A stretch of 37,418 bases of DNA from NCBI GenBank assembly GCA_004102785.1, contig SCEJ01000031.1:1-37418 (forward strand), given 5' to 3'. Both the position numbers and the translations under genes were made by a program. The stretch is from Muribaculaceae bacterium Isolate-013 (NCI). Lineage in GTDB: Bacteria; Bacteroidota; Bacteroidia; Bacteroidales; Muribaculaceae. Every line of letters begins with the position of its first letter. Position 1 is the stretch's first letter. Under the pieces are notes generated by a model. It was not told the DNA's origin and did not search any database. It worked only from the letters and a program-made list of their open reading frames with translations. This document shows, one piece after another, positions 19,447 to 28,938 of the stretch.

Positions 19447-21768
19447 TTATTTGTTGGGGGTTGACCATTTGTATGTGTCGTTGCAATCAATATCCATCAC
19501 ACTGCTGCCGACTTGCATACGGAACTGTCCTTTTTCAAGTACCCACTTGCCGTCGTAGTCCACGAAGGCGAGGTCGCTGGCCTTGATTGGCAAGGTTACG
19601 GTTTTGGTCTCACCGGGCTTGAGCTCAACTTTTTCAAACGCGCGCAGTCGGCGATTGTCAGGAGTCAGAGACGCTACCATATCACGGCTGAAAAGCATTA
19701 CAACCTCTTTGCCTGAGCAATTACCTGTATTGGTAACGTCGATTGTGAACACGAGGTCATCGTTGACACCGAATTCAGATTTCGAGCAGCGGAGATTGTC
19801 ATACTTGAAAGTGGTATAACTGAGTCCATAGCCAAAAGGCCACTGCACCGATACCACCGCATCGTAGTCATAAGCACCTTCCATCTTATCCATTTCCTCG
19901 CTCACCCGATAATCGTAGGTGGTGAGTTCTGCCTGATGGCGTGGATAGGTGTAGGGCATTTTGCCACTCGGGTTGGTGTCGCCGGCAAGAATGTTGGCAA
20001 GTGCGTCACCACCGAAGTTACCGGGAAGCAGAATGTTGACTATCGCATCTGCCAATGGCTCAATATCACTGATGATACGCGGACGACCACCGTTGAGAAT
20101 CAATACAACCGGTTTGCCTGTCGCAGCAAGAGCTTTGACGAGATTGCGCTGGTTTTCAGAGACTGCGAGGTCCGACAAGTTTCCCGGTGTCTCACAATAG
20201 GAGTTTTCGCCGATACAGGCGACTATGACATCAACATCCGACGCAGTTGCCACAGCTTTTTCAATTTCCGGCTCATTTTCCTCGTGATAGGCACCTTCGG
20301 CAGGATAAGTGACACCCTGTTCAAGAACGATATTCTTTTTGCCAAACTTATTGACCAATGCCTTGTAGATGGTGTTGTATTTCGAGGCGAAACGGTCAGT
20401 CAGATGTCCCTGCCATGAATAGCTCCAACCTCCGTTAAGACAACGCATTGAATTAGCATTAGGACCTGTCAGAAGAATCTTCGTGCCTTTCTTCAACGGA
20501 AGGATTCCACCGTTGTTTTTAAGCAGTATCTCCGATTCCTCGGCTGCCTGAAGAGCGGCGTGTTCATGTCGGTCGCAGGCGAAGTCGGCATAGTCTTTGG
20601 GATATGTATTGGGAGTATCAAACAGCCCGAGACGATATTTTAGACGGATCACACGACGTGCTGCATCGTCGATACGCTCCTGTGATACACGACCCTCATT
20701 TACAAGCTCCTTAAGCAAGGTGCAGAAATTGAGATCGTATGGCTCCATTGACATATCGATTCCGGCATTGATAGCCATTTCGATAGCCTCTTTTTTGTCG
20801 TGAGCCACATATTCGCGGGTATAGAGGTTGTTGATGTCTGCCCAGTCAGTCACAATCATTCCGTCCCAGTTCAGGTCCTCTTTGAGCCACTTTGTGAGCA
20901 GCTCATTATTGGCATGAACAGGGCGACCGTTGATTGAGCCGCTATTGACCATTACAGTCAATGCCCCTGCCTCGATGCAGGCACGGTAAGGCTCAAAAAA
21001 CTTCTCGCGGAGATCAGACGGTGAAATATATGCCGGCGTGCGGTCTTTACCTGTACGTGGAGCGCCATAGCCAAGATAATGCTTCACCGATGTCGCGATA
21101 TTATGCCGGCCTACCTTATTAGGGTTATCGCCCTGAAAACCTTTGACCTGCTGAGCGCCCATGATGGCGTTGACCAGCGGATCCTCTCCGTAGTTTTCCC
21201 ATACACGGCTCCAGCGAGGGTCACGGGTAAGGTCGACAGTGGGCGAGTATGTCCACGGGCAGTTGGCCGCACGGGTCTCGTATGCCGTGATTTCGGCAGC
21301 TCTACGAGCCAACGCTGGATTAAACGATGCTCCCAAGTTGATGTTCTGAGGGAACAGCACGCCCCCGAGTGTGTAGGTTGTACCGTGGTTCTGGTCGAGA
21401 CCATAGATACAAGGAATACCGATTTCTTTCATTGATACATCCTGTATCTGACCAATCAGTTTTTCCCATTTTGCCGGAGTCTGCGCTGTCGGTCCGCCGG
21501 GGGCGTTCAACACAGAGCCGACCTTATACACGGCGATAGCTTCGTGAAGCTTCTGAGGGTCGAGGAAGAACTCCCCGTCTTTCCAGTCGCCAAGCACATC
21601 AATGGAAAGCTCGGTCATCTGGCCGATTTTCTCGTCAAGGCTCATTTTAGACAATGTGCGTTCCACTGCCGCCTCAAGATCAGGGTCAGAGGGAATCGCC
21701 GCTCCGGCAGCCTGTAAAGAACAGGCTGCTGAAGTGACGGTTAAAAATGTCATTATGTATTTCAACAT
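19447..21768 (-). CDS. GH3 beta-glucosidase, secreted
   Basis: This 773-residue glycoside hydrolase family 3 enzyme likely trims glucose from short beta-glucan oligosaccharides in the periplasm. It has an N-terminal signal peptide (to about residue 23), a TIM-barrel domain with GLDQNHGT and SVKHYLGYG, and the nucleophile Asp308 in MIVTDWAD. A second alpha/beta domain ([24 protein letters not shown]) and a C-terminal fibronectin-III-like domain ([15 protein letters not shown]) follow. Length matches BglX-type enzymes. The start is one base after the stop of the upstream lipoprotein gene, suggesting coupled translation. Substrate is inferred from context. Confidence 0.92.
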   Translation of the reverse strand: MLKYIMTFLTVTSAACSLQAAGAAIPSDPDLEAAVERTLSKMSLDEKIGQMTELSIDVLGDWKDGEFFLDPQKLHEAIAVYKVGSVLNAPGGPTAQTPAKWEKLIGQIQDVSMKEIGIPCIYGLDQNHGTTYTLGGVLFPQNINLGASFNPALARRAAEITAYETRAANCPWTYSPTVDLTRDPRWSRVWENYGEDPLVNAIMGAQQVKGFQGDNPNKVGRHNIATSVKHYLGYGAPRTGKDRTPAYISPSDLREKFFEPYRACIEAGALTVMVNSGSINGRPVHANNELLTKWLKEDLNWDGMIVTDWADINNLYTREYVAHDKKEAIEMAINAGIDMSMEPYDLNFCTLLKELVNEGRVSQERIDDAARRVIRLKYRLGLFDTPNTYPKDYADFACDRHEHAALQAAEESEILLKNNGGILPLKKGTKILLTGPNANSMRCLNGGWSYSWQGHLTDRFASKYNTIYKALVNKFGKKNIVLEQGVTYPAEGAYHEENEPEIEKAVATASDVDVIVACIGENSYCETPGNLSDLAVSENQRNLVKALAATGKPVVLILNGGRPRIISDIEPLADAIVNILLPGNFGGDALANILAGDTNPSGKMPYTYPRHQAELTTYDYRVSEEMDKMEGAYDYDAVVSVQWPFGYGLSYTTFKYDNLRCSKSEFGVNDDLVFTIDVTNTGNCSGKEVVMLFSRDMVASLTPDNRRLRAFEKVELKPGETKTVTLPIKASDLAFVDYDGKWVLEKGQFRMQVGSSVMDIDCNDTYKWSTPNK

Positions 21769-21769
21769 A

Positions 21770-23026
21770 TTAGCGAAGAGTTACGAGATCTACATAGTAA
21801 CCATGACCGACGCAGATGAATCCTGCCTGCTCCTGAATCATGTCAAGAGCTTCTTTTGTCAGCGTGATTTCTGCGACACCGTCAGTTGAGAGTTCAATCG
21901 TTCCTGTGCCGGGAAGGTCGTTCCACCATACGGTAGTTGTGCGAAGCTGATGGTATTCGGCGGTAGGTTCTATCGAATAATGAATTGACATTACAGCACC
22001 CGGTTTGATACCCGCAAAAACATCCATGCCGATAAGGTTGAAGGTCTTGTTGGGGCTGTCATCGGGAAGATCCCACGAAACATAGTGGTGTCCTGACCAC
22101 AAGGTCTGCTGAGATGACATAACCACTGTTGTGGCGGTCTCAACCTGACCGTTCTTGTAGAACTGAACTTCGGCACCATCATTCATAACGCCCGACATCG
22201 GATACTCTCCATCTTCGAGAGCCGGGGCAGAGAAGCTGATTGCAGTTGAAGTTTTTTCGGTAAAATCAGAAATCTTGGTTCCTCCGATTTCAAGAGAAGC
22301 CACTCTGTCGAGATTGATACCTGTAAGCGTTGTCGTAGCGCCAGAAATAATACGGTCTGTACCTGAAGTAATGAGAGTGGAAGAGCTCACAGTCACTTTA
22401 TTTGCGCCGTAGTTCATACCCTCGGCATCAATGAGTTCCAGTCTGAAAGTACCATTGACGGCATTTGCTGGAACAGTATAGGTGAGAATATCATTGCCGT
22501 TTTCGGTAGAATAGACAACAGGAATCGGTTCAGAATCACCGATAGTGATTGATTTCACCGAGCTTAGATTGCGGCCATAAAGTACCGCGTTCTGTCCGGG
22601 AGCGACAATGCGTTCAAATGAGACTTCCGAAGCCCAGGGATCACTATCCAGCGGATTGACATTGATGATGCCTTCGCGTGAAGTTGATTTACCCCGAGTG
22701 GTTGTGACAACAACCTTCATCTCGTATGTACCTGCGGGGAGAGGCATGTCAATAGACTTTCCGGTAGCAGTCTGCTCTCCGTCGATATACCATGCCACAT
22801 CAACATAGTCGGCCGGTGTCACGGTAAGTTCCATGGCGAAATTTGCATCGCGGCTGATGTTGGCTACTACGGGCAGTTGACCATTATTTCGGTCAGGGAA
22901 AGTCGGTGCCAAAATATGGGGCTCGTCGTCGGGACCTGCCACAGAGAACGGCTCGTCGCTGCTGCATGAAGCAAGCATGACGCTTACCGGCAGCAATGTC
23001 AAAATTGTCTTATATATGAAATTCAT
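21770..23026 (-). CDS. Surface glycan-binding lipoprotein (SusE/F position) with IPT/TIG-like domains
   Basis: The 418-residue protein follows SusD in the position of SusE or SGBP-B. A lipoprotein signal ends at Cys21 ([11 protein letters not shown]) with acidic residues just after the Cys, consistent with export to the cell surface. Residues about 30-130 look like an Ig-type domain. Residues about 135-300 contain two repeats with the IPT/TIG style ([19 protein letters not shown] and [18 protein letters not shown]). The C-terminal part is Trp/Tyr-rich ([18 protein letters not shown]) and may be the glycan-binding domain. Binding specificity cannot be read from sequence alone. Confidence 0.82.
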   Translation of the reverse strand: MNFIYKTILTLLPVSVMLASCSSDEPFSVAGPDDEPHILAPTFPDRNNGQLPVVANISRDANFAMELTVTPADYVDVAWYIDGEQTATGKSIDMPLPAGTYEMKVVVTTTRGKSTSREGIINVNPLDSDPWASEVSFERIVAPGQNAVLYGRNLSSVKSITIGDSEPIPVVYSTENGNDILTYTVPANAVNGTFRLELIDAEGMNYGANKVTVSSSTLITSGTDRIISGATTTLTGINLDRVASLEIGGTKISDFTEKTSTAISFSAPALEDGEYPMSGVMNDGAEVQFYKNGQVETATTVVMSSQQTLWSGHHYVSWDLPDDSPNKTFNLIGMDVFAGIKPGAVMSIHYSIEPTAEYHQLRTTTVWWNDLPGTGTIELSTDGVAEITLTKEALDMIQEQAGFICVGHGYYVDLVTLR

Positions 23027-23046
23027 TGTAGTTTATTTTTATGTTA

Positions 23047-24711
23047 TTAGTCAACGTCCCACCACATGGGGATGTACCAACTGTTGCTTCCGCCCATACG
23101 GTCCAAAGCCTCATCATAGCCGGTCTTATTATACGATGATTCAAGAACCGGATAGCAAAGGCGAACGGGGATTTCCTGTCCTCCGGTGAGGAACTGGCCG
23201 AAACCGTATTCAGCCGGAGATTTAAGTCGGGGATAACCTGAACGGCGCACGTTTGCCCATGCCTCGGAGGGATTGGTGAAGTGCAGAATCCATGCCTGAG
23301 TATTGATTGCTGCCTTACGCTGCTCGTTGGTGTAACCGATACCGTTGTTGGCAATGAAAGTAGAGAACTCATCGTCAGTAATCTTACGGCAGCCGTAGTT
23401 GTCAGTAAGGAAGTCCATTGACGCACGTACACCAGTTTTGTAGTAGCCGTCAGCACTGCCGTCGACTGCCCAGAGTTTAAGGGCGGCCTCAGCCATAAGG
23501 AAGTTTACCTCGGCGTAGGTCATAACGACGCCCGGATTATCACTCTTAAGGAAGTTGTTGGCAAGCTTGGGCTCGGTTTCGCGCGCCATGCTTACTTCGA
23601 CTGAAGGATTGTTCTCGGCAATCTCTTTCATGATATCGCTGTCATAGCCTGCCGGCCACGGTTCCCACGAGTAAGCACCCGGATCTCTCGGATTCATAGG
23701 AATACCTTTTGAAAGAATTTCTTCAGTAAGGTCAATGCGGTTATCGGGGCTTGTAAGGCTTATCAGACCGTCATAGTAGAATCGGGCAAAGATAAATGTG
23801 CGAGGGTCGCCGCTGTTATACATCTGGTTGAAGAATGTAGAACAGAGATAGCTCGGGTTGTTTGCCGGGTCATTACCGAACAATAGTTTGGAAAGGGCAT
23901 TGCCACGATAGTCGGAATATGTATCCTGACCAAAGCTGAACGATACTTCCATATATTTTATGAGAGCGTCATCAGCCGCGCTTGTAAACACGCCTCCATC
24001 AGCCTTCAGAGCCTCTTCAAATTCCTGCTTAGCCTTGTCGGGGGCTACGTCGGATATACGCATGGCAAATCGGAGGCGGAGACTGTTGGCAAGTTTTTTC
24101 CACTTGTTGACATCTCCGTTGTAGATTACATCGCCTGTAATCTTATCGCCTGACAATGACAGAGCGCCGCAGGCATCGGTGAGTTCATTGAAGAAAGCTG
24201 CGTAGATTTCTTCCTGAGTGTCGTATCGAGGGTTGAATTTCTCGGCAATATACCCAAGACCTGCTTCGCTGAAAGGCGCATCGCCATACACATCGGTAAT
24301 AAGGGACATCATATAGACGCGATAGATGCGCAGAGCGGCATTTATGTTTGTCAGGCCTTCTTCCTCACTGTTATGAATGCCATCAGTAAGATTTTTTATA
24401 GCGTTGGGATATAGCGAAGTCCAGATGCGACACATTTCGTTATTGTCGATTGTGTGGCGGCCTCCATAGTTGGTTGTATTCCAGCAACCCATCAGCATCT
24501 GAGAGAAAGCATAATGGTAGTTGCGGTAGATTTCCACCATACCCAGATCGCCGTAGGTCTGGAGCTGGGCTGTGGTCAGTTGGGCATTGGGGTCAATGCC
24601 GTTGGCTTTTGAAGGGTCTGTGTTCAGATCCTCCATGTAGCTGTCGCTACATGAACCTGCAATGAGCGCAAGAGCCGCTAAAACAGGAGTGAATATCTTA
24701 TGTAGTTTCAT
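23047..24711 (-). CDS. SusD/RagB-like glycan-binding lipoprotein
   Basis: SusD-like proteins form the lid on the SusC channel at the outer surface. The 554-residue protein has a lipoprotein signal with Cys21 (ALIAGSCSDSYMEDLN), acidic residues after the Cys, and TPR-like helical segments. Recognisable stretches are ALRIYRVYMMSLITDVYGDAPFSEA, KKLANSLRLRFAMRI and YAEVNFLMAEAALK, all typical of the SusD family. It follows the SusC gene by 14 bp, forming the usual pair. Confidence 0.93.
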   Translation of the reverse strand: MKLHKIFTPVLAALALIAGSCSDSYMEDLNTDPSKANGIDPNAQLTTAQLQTYGDLGMVEIYRNYHYAFSQMLMGCWNTTNYGGRHTIDNNEMCRIWTSLYPNAIKNLTDGIHNSEEEGLTNINAALRIYRVYMMSLITDVYGDAPFSEAGLGYIAEKFNPRYDTQEEIYAAFFNELTDACGALSLSGDKITGDVIYNGDVNKWKKLANSLRLRFAMRISDVAPDKAKQEFEEALKADGGVFTSAADDALIKYMEVSFSFGQDTYSDYRGNALSKLLFGNDPANNPSYLCSTFFNQMYNSGDPRTFIFARFYYDGLISLTSPDNRIDLTEEILSKGIPMNPRDPGAYSWEPWPAGYDSDIMKEIAENNPSVEVSMARETEPKLANNFLKSDNPGVVMTYAEVNFLMAEAALKLWAVDGSADGYYKTGVRASMDFLTDNYGCRKITDDEFSTFIANNGIGYTNEQRKAAINTQAWILHFTNPSEAWANVRRSGYPRLKSPAEYGFGQFLTGGQEIPVRLCYPVLESSYNKTGYDEALDRMGGSNSWYIPMWWDVD

Positions 24712-24725
24712 TGGTAATCTTACGT

Positions 24726-27700
24726 TTAGAATTTAACATACAGGTTGAAACCATAGCTCTTGCGTGAAGGCAGCGAACCATATTCAAGACCCATACCGGT
24801 TGTGTTGTTGTAGTTGGAGTCAGGATCGATGTCGGGAATGTTCTTCCATACGATGAACGGGTTTCGTGTCACAAATGAAATAGACATATCCTGCACTACT
24901 TTACCAAGCCATTTCTTCGGGAACTGGTAGGTAAGTGTGATTTCACGACACTTTATGTAAGAGTTGTCATAAATGAACATTGAAGGAGCATTGCGGCAGA
25001 CGCTCATCCAATAGTCTTCGGGGTTGACCTTGATGTCATTGGGACGATATGTGCCATCGCCGTTGTCAATAACACCGGGTGCGACAAAACCGCCGGTTGG
25101 AGTCCATGTCGAGGCGCCTTTTGCAATACCTGCTGCCTGACGCTCTTCTTCCGACTTATACCATTCTTCACGACCGACCAGTGTAGCAAGGCTTTTGCCT
25201 GATTCGTGAGCGGCACGTGCCGACATTGAATACAGATCGGCTCCAACCTTTACGTCAAACAGAGCGGTGAGTCCGAAATTCTTGTAATGGAACGTCGTGC
25301 TCAGACCACCGGTCCAGTCCCATGAGGCATTTCCGAGTACATGATTGCTCTTATCGTACATCGGCAGACCGGTTGCGGGGTCGATGAGGATATCGCCGTT
25401 TTCGTTTCTCTGGAAATCGGGACCCACGATAGAACCGAAGTTTTCGCCAACCTTAGCGGCGACCTGAACATCAAGCCATGAAGCCTTTTCAAGCTCAAAC
25501 ATATCCATATCATCGACAAGTTTCCGCACCTTATTATTGTTCTTTGAGAAGTTGATGCCCAAATCCCAAGAGAAGTCACCGATGATAAGGGGTCGTGTGT
25601 TAAGTGCGATTTCGATACCTTGGTTCTGGATTTCACCGGCATTGATAAGACGATAGGGGTATCCTGTGCCCCAGCTACTTGCCATGCCCATAATCTGGTC
25701 TTTACTTATCTGATTGTAATATGTGAAGTCAAGACCGATACGGTTATTGAGGAACTTTGTTTCAAAACCCACTTCAAATGAGTTGGTCCGGGTAGGTTTG
25801 AGGTTCTTATTGGGGATAGTGGTATTGTCAATAAAGCCGATGGTGTAACCGGGATATGTGAATTTTGATTTTGTATATACCAGTCCTAACTGATAGGGAT
25901 CTGTATCACTACCAACCTGTGCGAATGACAGGCGAACTTTACCGTATGGCAGAATGTCGCCACGCTTGATCAGTTCAGAGAATACGAAGCTACCCGACAC
26001 CGAGGGGTAAATATAGGTGTTATTGCCAGTAGGCAGAGTTGATGATTTGTCACCACGGATAGTCGCATCAAGATACAACAGGTTTTTCCATCCGAGATTG
26101 ACGGCTGCGAACAGCGAGTTAATCTGCTTGCGGTAGCTGTTTTCCTGAAGACTTGTCTCGTTGAAACTCATAAGAGCAACCACATCACGAATCTGCATTT
26201 CCTGAGCGGTGGTAATGTTTGTACGGTTATCGACCTTATAGATGTTTCCACCGGCTGTACCTGTGAAGTCAAAGTCACCCCAGCGGTTGTTATAGGTCGC
26301 TATGAGTTCAAAGTTATACATCTGGTTCTTGAACTGGCTCTGCTGTAAGTAACCTGACTCATAGCCGGGAGTTGTCGGAGCCTTGAAATCATTGAAATTA
26401 AACCAGTTGAGTTCAGCTCCCGCTGTTCCTTTGATTTTGAGGTGTGATGTTACATTATAAATAGCAGATGCGTGTAAACGAAACAGGTCCTTCTTTGAAT
26501 CATTGGAATTCTTGTAGACGTCCCAATAGGGGTTTACATTATAGGGGTCCATACCGTTCCAGTTGGAATACTCTCCGTTGGCATCCTGATATGTACGCAA
26601 CCAACGCTGGTCGTAGGTGGTTGCAAGGGTCATTAGGTTCTTGCCGACGTTAGACTTACTGTCGCCAAGAGCAGGACGATTCTTTACATTTTCGTGGGTA
26701 TAGTTTACGGTAAAGTCGAGGTCAACCTTCCCCATAGATGTATTGGCACGCAGATTGAAAATGTCGCGGCTCATGTGAGTCTTGGGGACAATATCCTTGT
26801 TGCGCATATCGGTCAGTGTGAAGCGAATGCCTGTATTGCCTGAATTGGATGAGACTGTAACCGTGTTGTTTGCGGTAAGACCGGTTCTGAAGAATCCGGA
26901 GGTATTGTCAGGTATTATAAGATATGGACGCTCCACGCCGTCAAAGTATCGAAGGACGTTGCTTCCGTCTGCTTTCGGTCCCCAGCTCTTATTGGTATTT
27001 GAAACTGCGTCGATACTGTATGTGCCGTTGCTGCCCATACCGTAGATCTGCTGTACGTTATCCCATTTAGAGAGCTGTTTGTCAAATGTCAGTGTTCCAT
27101 TATACTCTACCGAAAATTTTTCTTTACCGGCTTTCTTAGTTGTGATGAGAATCACACCGTGGCTGGCACGGCTGCCATATAGAGCGGAAGCGGCCGGACC
27201 TTTAAGTACCGACATGCTTTCTATATCATCTGGATTGATGCTTGAGATACCGTCACCAAGGTCGTATCCGCCTGATGTTCCTGCGCTGCCGAAGTTTGTA
27301 TTGTCAAGAGGCACACCATCGACAACATATAATGGCTGGTTATTACCGGTCATTTCAGTACTACCACGCAGAATTACACGGGTAGATCCGGAGGGGCCAC
27401 CTGCGGTCTGACTTACAACGAGACCGGCTACACGACCTGCCATGGAGTTGATGACGTTAGTTTCTTTGGTTTTTTCAAAGGCATCACCTTTTACTTCATC
27501 AAAACCGTAACCGAGAGCCTTTCGGTCACGTTTGATTCCAAGGGCAGTGACCACCACTTCGCTGAGCATCTGTGTACTCTGCTTCAAGGTGATTTTCATC
27601 GGAGTCTCTGTCGCCTTGACTTCAACAGGGTCACTGCCGACATAGCTGATTCTCAGTGTTGCATTTGGTGATACCATCAGCGTAAAGTTACCGTCAAGAT

Positions 27701-27917
27701 CGGTAGCTGTTCCATTGCTGGTTCCTTTCTCAATTACTGAGGCGCCGATAACGGGACCTTCTGCGTCTTCAACGACACCGGTCACCTTTATCTTCTGAGA
27801 TGGCGATGCCTCAGTTGCGCTGGGTTCTGCAAACGACTGAAGCGGCATAGCAAAGGATACCGCTCCGACAAGCAGGAAACCGCACAGGAGCTTGTTTGTT
27901 AAGGTTCTCTGTTTCAT
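24726..27917 (-). CDS. SusC/RagA-like TonB-dependent transporter
   Basis: This 1063-residue outer-membrane barrel takes oligosaccharides into the periplasm using TonB energy. In order: signal peptide (to about residue 30), a carboxypeptidase-regulatory-like domain (VTGVVEDAEGPVIGASV...DLDGNFTL), a plug domain with SEVVVTALGIKRDRKALGY, RVAGLVVSQTAGGPSGSTRV and PLYVVDGVPLDN, then a long beta-barrel ending NLYVKF with the terminal Phe common in barrel proteins. No N-terminal anti-sigma-interacting extension is present, in line with control by the neighbouring HTCS. The gene starts 9 bp after GH16. Confidence 0.95.
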   Translation of the reverse strand: MKQRTLTNKLLCGFLLVGAVSFAMPLQSFAEPSATEASPSQKIKVTGVVEDAEGPVIGASVIEKGTSNGTATDLDGNFTLMVSPNATLRISYVGSDPVEVKATETPMKITLKQSTQMLSEVVVTALGIKRDRKALGYGFDEVKGDAFEKTKETNVINSMAGRVAGLVVSQTAGGPSGSTRVILRGSTEMTGNNQPLYVVDGVPLDNTNFGSAGTSGGYDLGDGISSINPDDIESMSVLKGPAASALYGSRASHGVILITTKKAGKEKFSVEYNGTLTFDKQLSKWDNVQQIYGMGSNGTYSIDAVSNTNKSWGPKADGSNVLRYFDGVERPYLIIPDNTSGFFRTGLTANNTVTVSSNSGNTGIRFTLTDMRNKDIVPKTHMSRDIFNLRANTSMGKVDLDFTVNYTHENVKNRPALGDSKSNVGKNLMTLATTYDQRWLRTYQDANGEYSNWNGMDPYNVNPYWDVYKNSNDSKKDLFRLHASAIYNVTSHLKIKGTAGAELNWFNFNDFKAPTTPGYESGYLQQSQFKNQMYNFELIATYNNRWGDFDFTGTAGGNIYKVDNRTNITTAQEMQIRDVVALMSFNETSLQENSYRKQINSLFAAVNLGWKNLLYLDATIRGDKSSTLPTGNNTYIYPSVSGSFVFSELIKRGDILPYGKVRLSFAQVGSDTDPYQLGLVYTKSKFTYPGYTIGFIDNTTIPNKNLKPTRTNSFEVGFETKFLNNRIGLDFTYYNQISKDQIMGMASSWGTGYPYRLINAGEIQNQGIEIALNTRPLIIGDFSWDLGINFSKNNNKVRKLVDDMDMFELEKASWLDVQVAAKVGENFGSIVGPDFQRNENGDILIDPATGLPMYDKSNHVLGNASWDWTGGLSTTFHYKNFGLTALFDVKVGADLYSMSARAAHESGKSLATLVGREEWYKSEEERQAAGIAKGASTWTPTGGFVAPGVIDNGDGTYRPNDIKVNPEDYWMSVCRNAPSMFIYDNSYIKCREITLTYQFPKKWLGKVVQDMSISFVTRNPFIVWKNIPDIDPDSNYNNTTGMGLEYGSLPSRKSYGFNLYVKF

Positions 27918-27926
27918 GTGTATTGA

Positions 27927-28772
27927 TTAGTTTGTTGTGGTTACTTTTATCCAGTCGATATACATTGATGTCGTCTGGCCATCCTTTAAAGCTGTTAAGC
28001 CTTCGATGTCATAGATACCGGTGAATGATCCGCCAACAGCAAGGTTAAACAGAATATAAAAGTCATTTTGAAAATAAGGGTTACCGGTAATGTCAAAACT
28101 ATGAAATTTTACATCATCTACTGAAACATCAATCTTATTTTCATTCCAAATAAGCGTATATGTGTGATATTTGCCGTCCTGTAAATTTGAACCGGCATCT
28201 CCGGCGAAATATTGCTGTTCATGTCCGGCAACATCAGGGCCATAATGGAGCGCGGTATTTACTCGCGTGGTACTTGTCCCGTCGGCGATACCTTGGGCAT
28301 CTCCCATCTCCATTATATCTATTTCACCACAGGCAGGCCACTCCTGCTTATTGTTGCCCATCATCCAAAATGCGGGCCACAGACCATTTGCGGTCTCAGG
28401 CAGTTTTATACTTGCCTCAACCTTTCCATACTTGAAATACTTTTTATTCTTAGTGTTCACGCGACCGGACACCACCTTGTTGCCGGTGCGCTTGGCTGTA
28501 AGAATTAGTACAGTCTTACCTTCGTCCTTGCCGACTTTGACCTGACTGGTACTATAGGATTGTAACTCTTGATTTGTCCATCCGGCTTCGTGTGTCTCTT
28601 TTGACCAGTAAGCGGAATTGAATGAATCAAAATCGTCAAAGAACACCACATCATCGACAGGTTCAACTACCGGTGGTGTTGGTGTCGGTTCATTTCCCGA
28701 GTCGCCACACCCTGTTAAGGTCGCTACTGCGAACGCAGAGATGAACAAATGTTTGATATTGAAAAAGACCAT
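27927..28772 (-). CDS. GH16 endo-beta-glucanase lipoprotein (laminarinase-type active site)
   Basis: GH16 enzymes cut beta-1,3 or mixed beta-1,3/1,4 glucans internally. From the ATG at 28772 the protein is 281 residues; an ATG at 28805 would add 11 residues before the signal sequence. A lipobox LTGC gives Cys22, then a Pro/Thr-rich linker, then the fold with GLWPAFWMMG and the catalytic motif EIDIME (about 150-155). The six-residue ExDxxE form with the beta-bulge is the laminarinase type, as opposed to the five-residue lichenase type. Probably on the cell surface, cutting polymer for SusC/SusD uptake. First gene of the operon. Confidence 0.92.
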   Translation of the reverse strand: MVFFNIKHLFISAFAVATLTGCGDSGNEPTPTPPVVEPVDDVVFFDDFDSFNSAYWSKETHEAGWTNQELQSYSTSQVKVGKDEGKTVLILTAKRTGNKVVSGRVNTKNKKYFKYGKVEASIKLPETANGLWPAFWMMGNNKQEWPACGEIDIMEMGDAQGIADGTSTTRVNTALHYGPDVAGHEQQYFAGDAGSNLQDGKYHTYTLIWNENKIDVSVDDVKFHSFDITGNPYFQNDFYILFNLAVGGSFTGIYDIEGLTALKDGQTTSMYIDWIKVTTTN

Positions 28773-28824
28773 GGTATTGATTGGTTGGTTTATTTGCTCC
28801 CACATAGACCTTATATGGGTTTTG

Positions 28825-28832
28825 CAAAATTA
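28825..28832 (-). promoter_or_regulatory. -7 element of the glucan operon promoter
   Basis: On the minus strand TAATTTTG fits TAnnTTTG. A TTGG lies about 17 bp upstream as a weak -33, shorter spacing than the usual 19-21 bp, which is what one expects for an activator-dependent promoter. The GH16 start is about 50 bp downstream. Confidence 0.55.
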
Positions 28833-28851
28833 CCACCGTTCGTTATTACCA

Positions 28852-28890
28852 AGGTTTGATTACTGACATTTTGAGGTTTGTTTTCTGACA
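28852..28890 (-). promoter_or_regulatory. Candidate HTCS operator: two 17-bp direct repeats
   Basis: On the plus strand the copies read AGGTTTGATTACTGACA (28852-28868) and AGGTTTGTTTTCTGACA (28874-28890), 14 of 17 identical and exactly 22 bp apart, two helical turns. The conserved halves AGGTTTG and CTGACA flank a variable four-base core. The inner copy ends 20 bp upstream of the -7 element. AraC-type regulators commonly bind such direct repeats next to the -33 region. Confidence 0.72.
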
Positions 28891-28938
28891 TATTATGCTA
28901 TTATTCATAAAATCAGACATAAACACGTTAAACCTCAT

